A DNA stretch of 6,229 bases from Thermoplasmata archaeon (GTDB lineage Archaea; Thermoplasmatota; Thermoplasmata; UBA10834), in the NCBI GenBank assembly GCA_013329135.1, contig DUKU01000075.1:1-6229 (forward strand). Direction: 5' to 3'. Under the pieces are notes generated by a model. That model searched no databases. It was given only the letters and a program-made list of their open reading frames with translations, and was not told where the DNA came from. Shown here piece after piece: positions 6,229-6,229 of this stretch. The translations under genes and the position numbers were made by a program. Within the stretch, counting starts at the first letter, position 1. Each line of letters begins with the position of its first letter.

Positions 6229-6229
6229 G

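Overview
The window reads as chromosomal DNA of a GC-rich archaeon, most likely a member of the Thermoplasmatota (inference). The evidence is heavy AGG-arginine and ATA-isoleucine codon use, a DUF835 domain, an archaeal-type adenosine-specific kinase, a zinc-ribbon plus helical-bundle protein, and a TATA-like element instead of bacterial -35/-10 boxes. The window is almost fully coding. Five protein genes are supported, two of them running off the window edges. I see no tRNA, rRNA, CRISPR array, insertion sequence or prophage gene.

Layout. (1) Positions 3-1772, plus strand: a multidomain protein with an N-terminal helical/coiled-coil region, one zinc ribbon, a complete DnaA-type AAA+ ATPase module and a C-terminal DUF835 domain in place of the DnaA DNA-binding domain. 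(2) Positions 1765-3456, minus strand: a protein with three zinc ribbons, a long Pro/Glu-rich linker and a C-terminal helical domain, starting at TTG behind a strong Shine-Dalgarno site. It converges on gene 1 with an 8-bp overlap. (3) Positions 3457-3630: a divergent intergenic region with one TATA-like element and a small hairpin. (4) Positions 3631-4113, plus: adenosine-specific kinase family protein. (5) Positions 4131-5006, plus: OGG1-type 8-oxoguanine DNA glycosylase, apparently in one operon with the kinase. (6) Positions 4969-6228, minus: the C-terminal part of what looks like an Lhr-family helicase-related protein, open at the right edge and overlapping the glycosylase gene by 38 bp.

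The right half has a nucleic-acid-repair flavour (OGG1 plus an Lhr-like C-terminal region). The left half has a regulatory flavour (AAA+ ATPase plus DUF835, beside a zinc-ribbon scaffold-like protein). The most unusual item is the DnaA-DUF835 fusion: a bacterial replication-initiator ATPase module in an archaeal-looking genome, without the initiator's DNA-binding domain and joined to an archaeal domain of unknown function.
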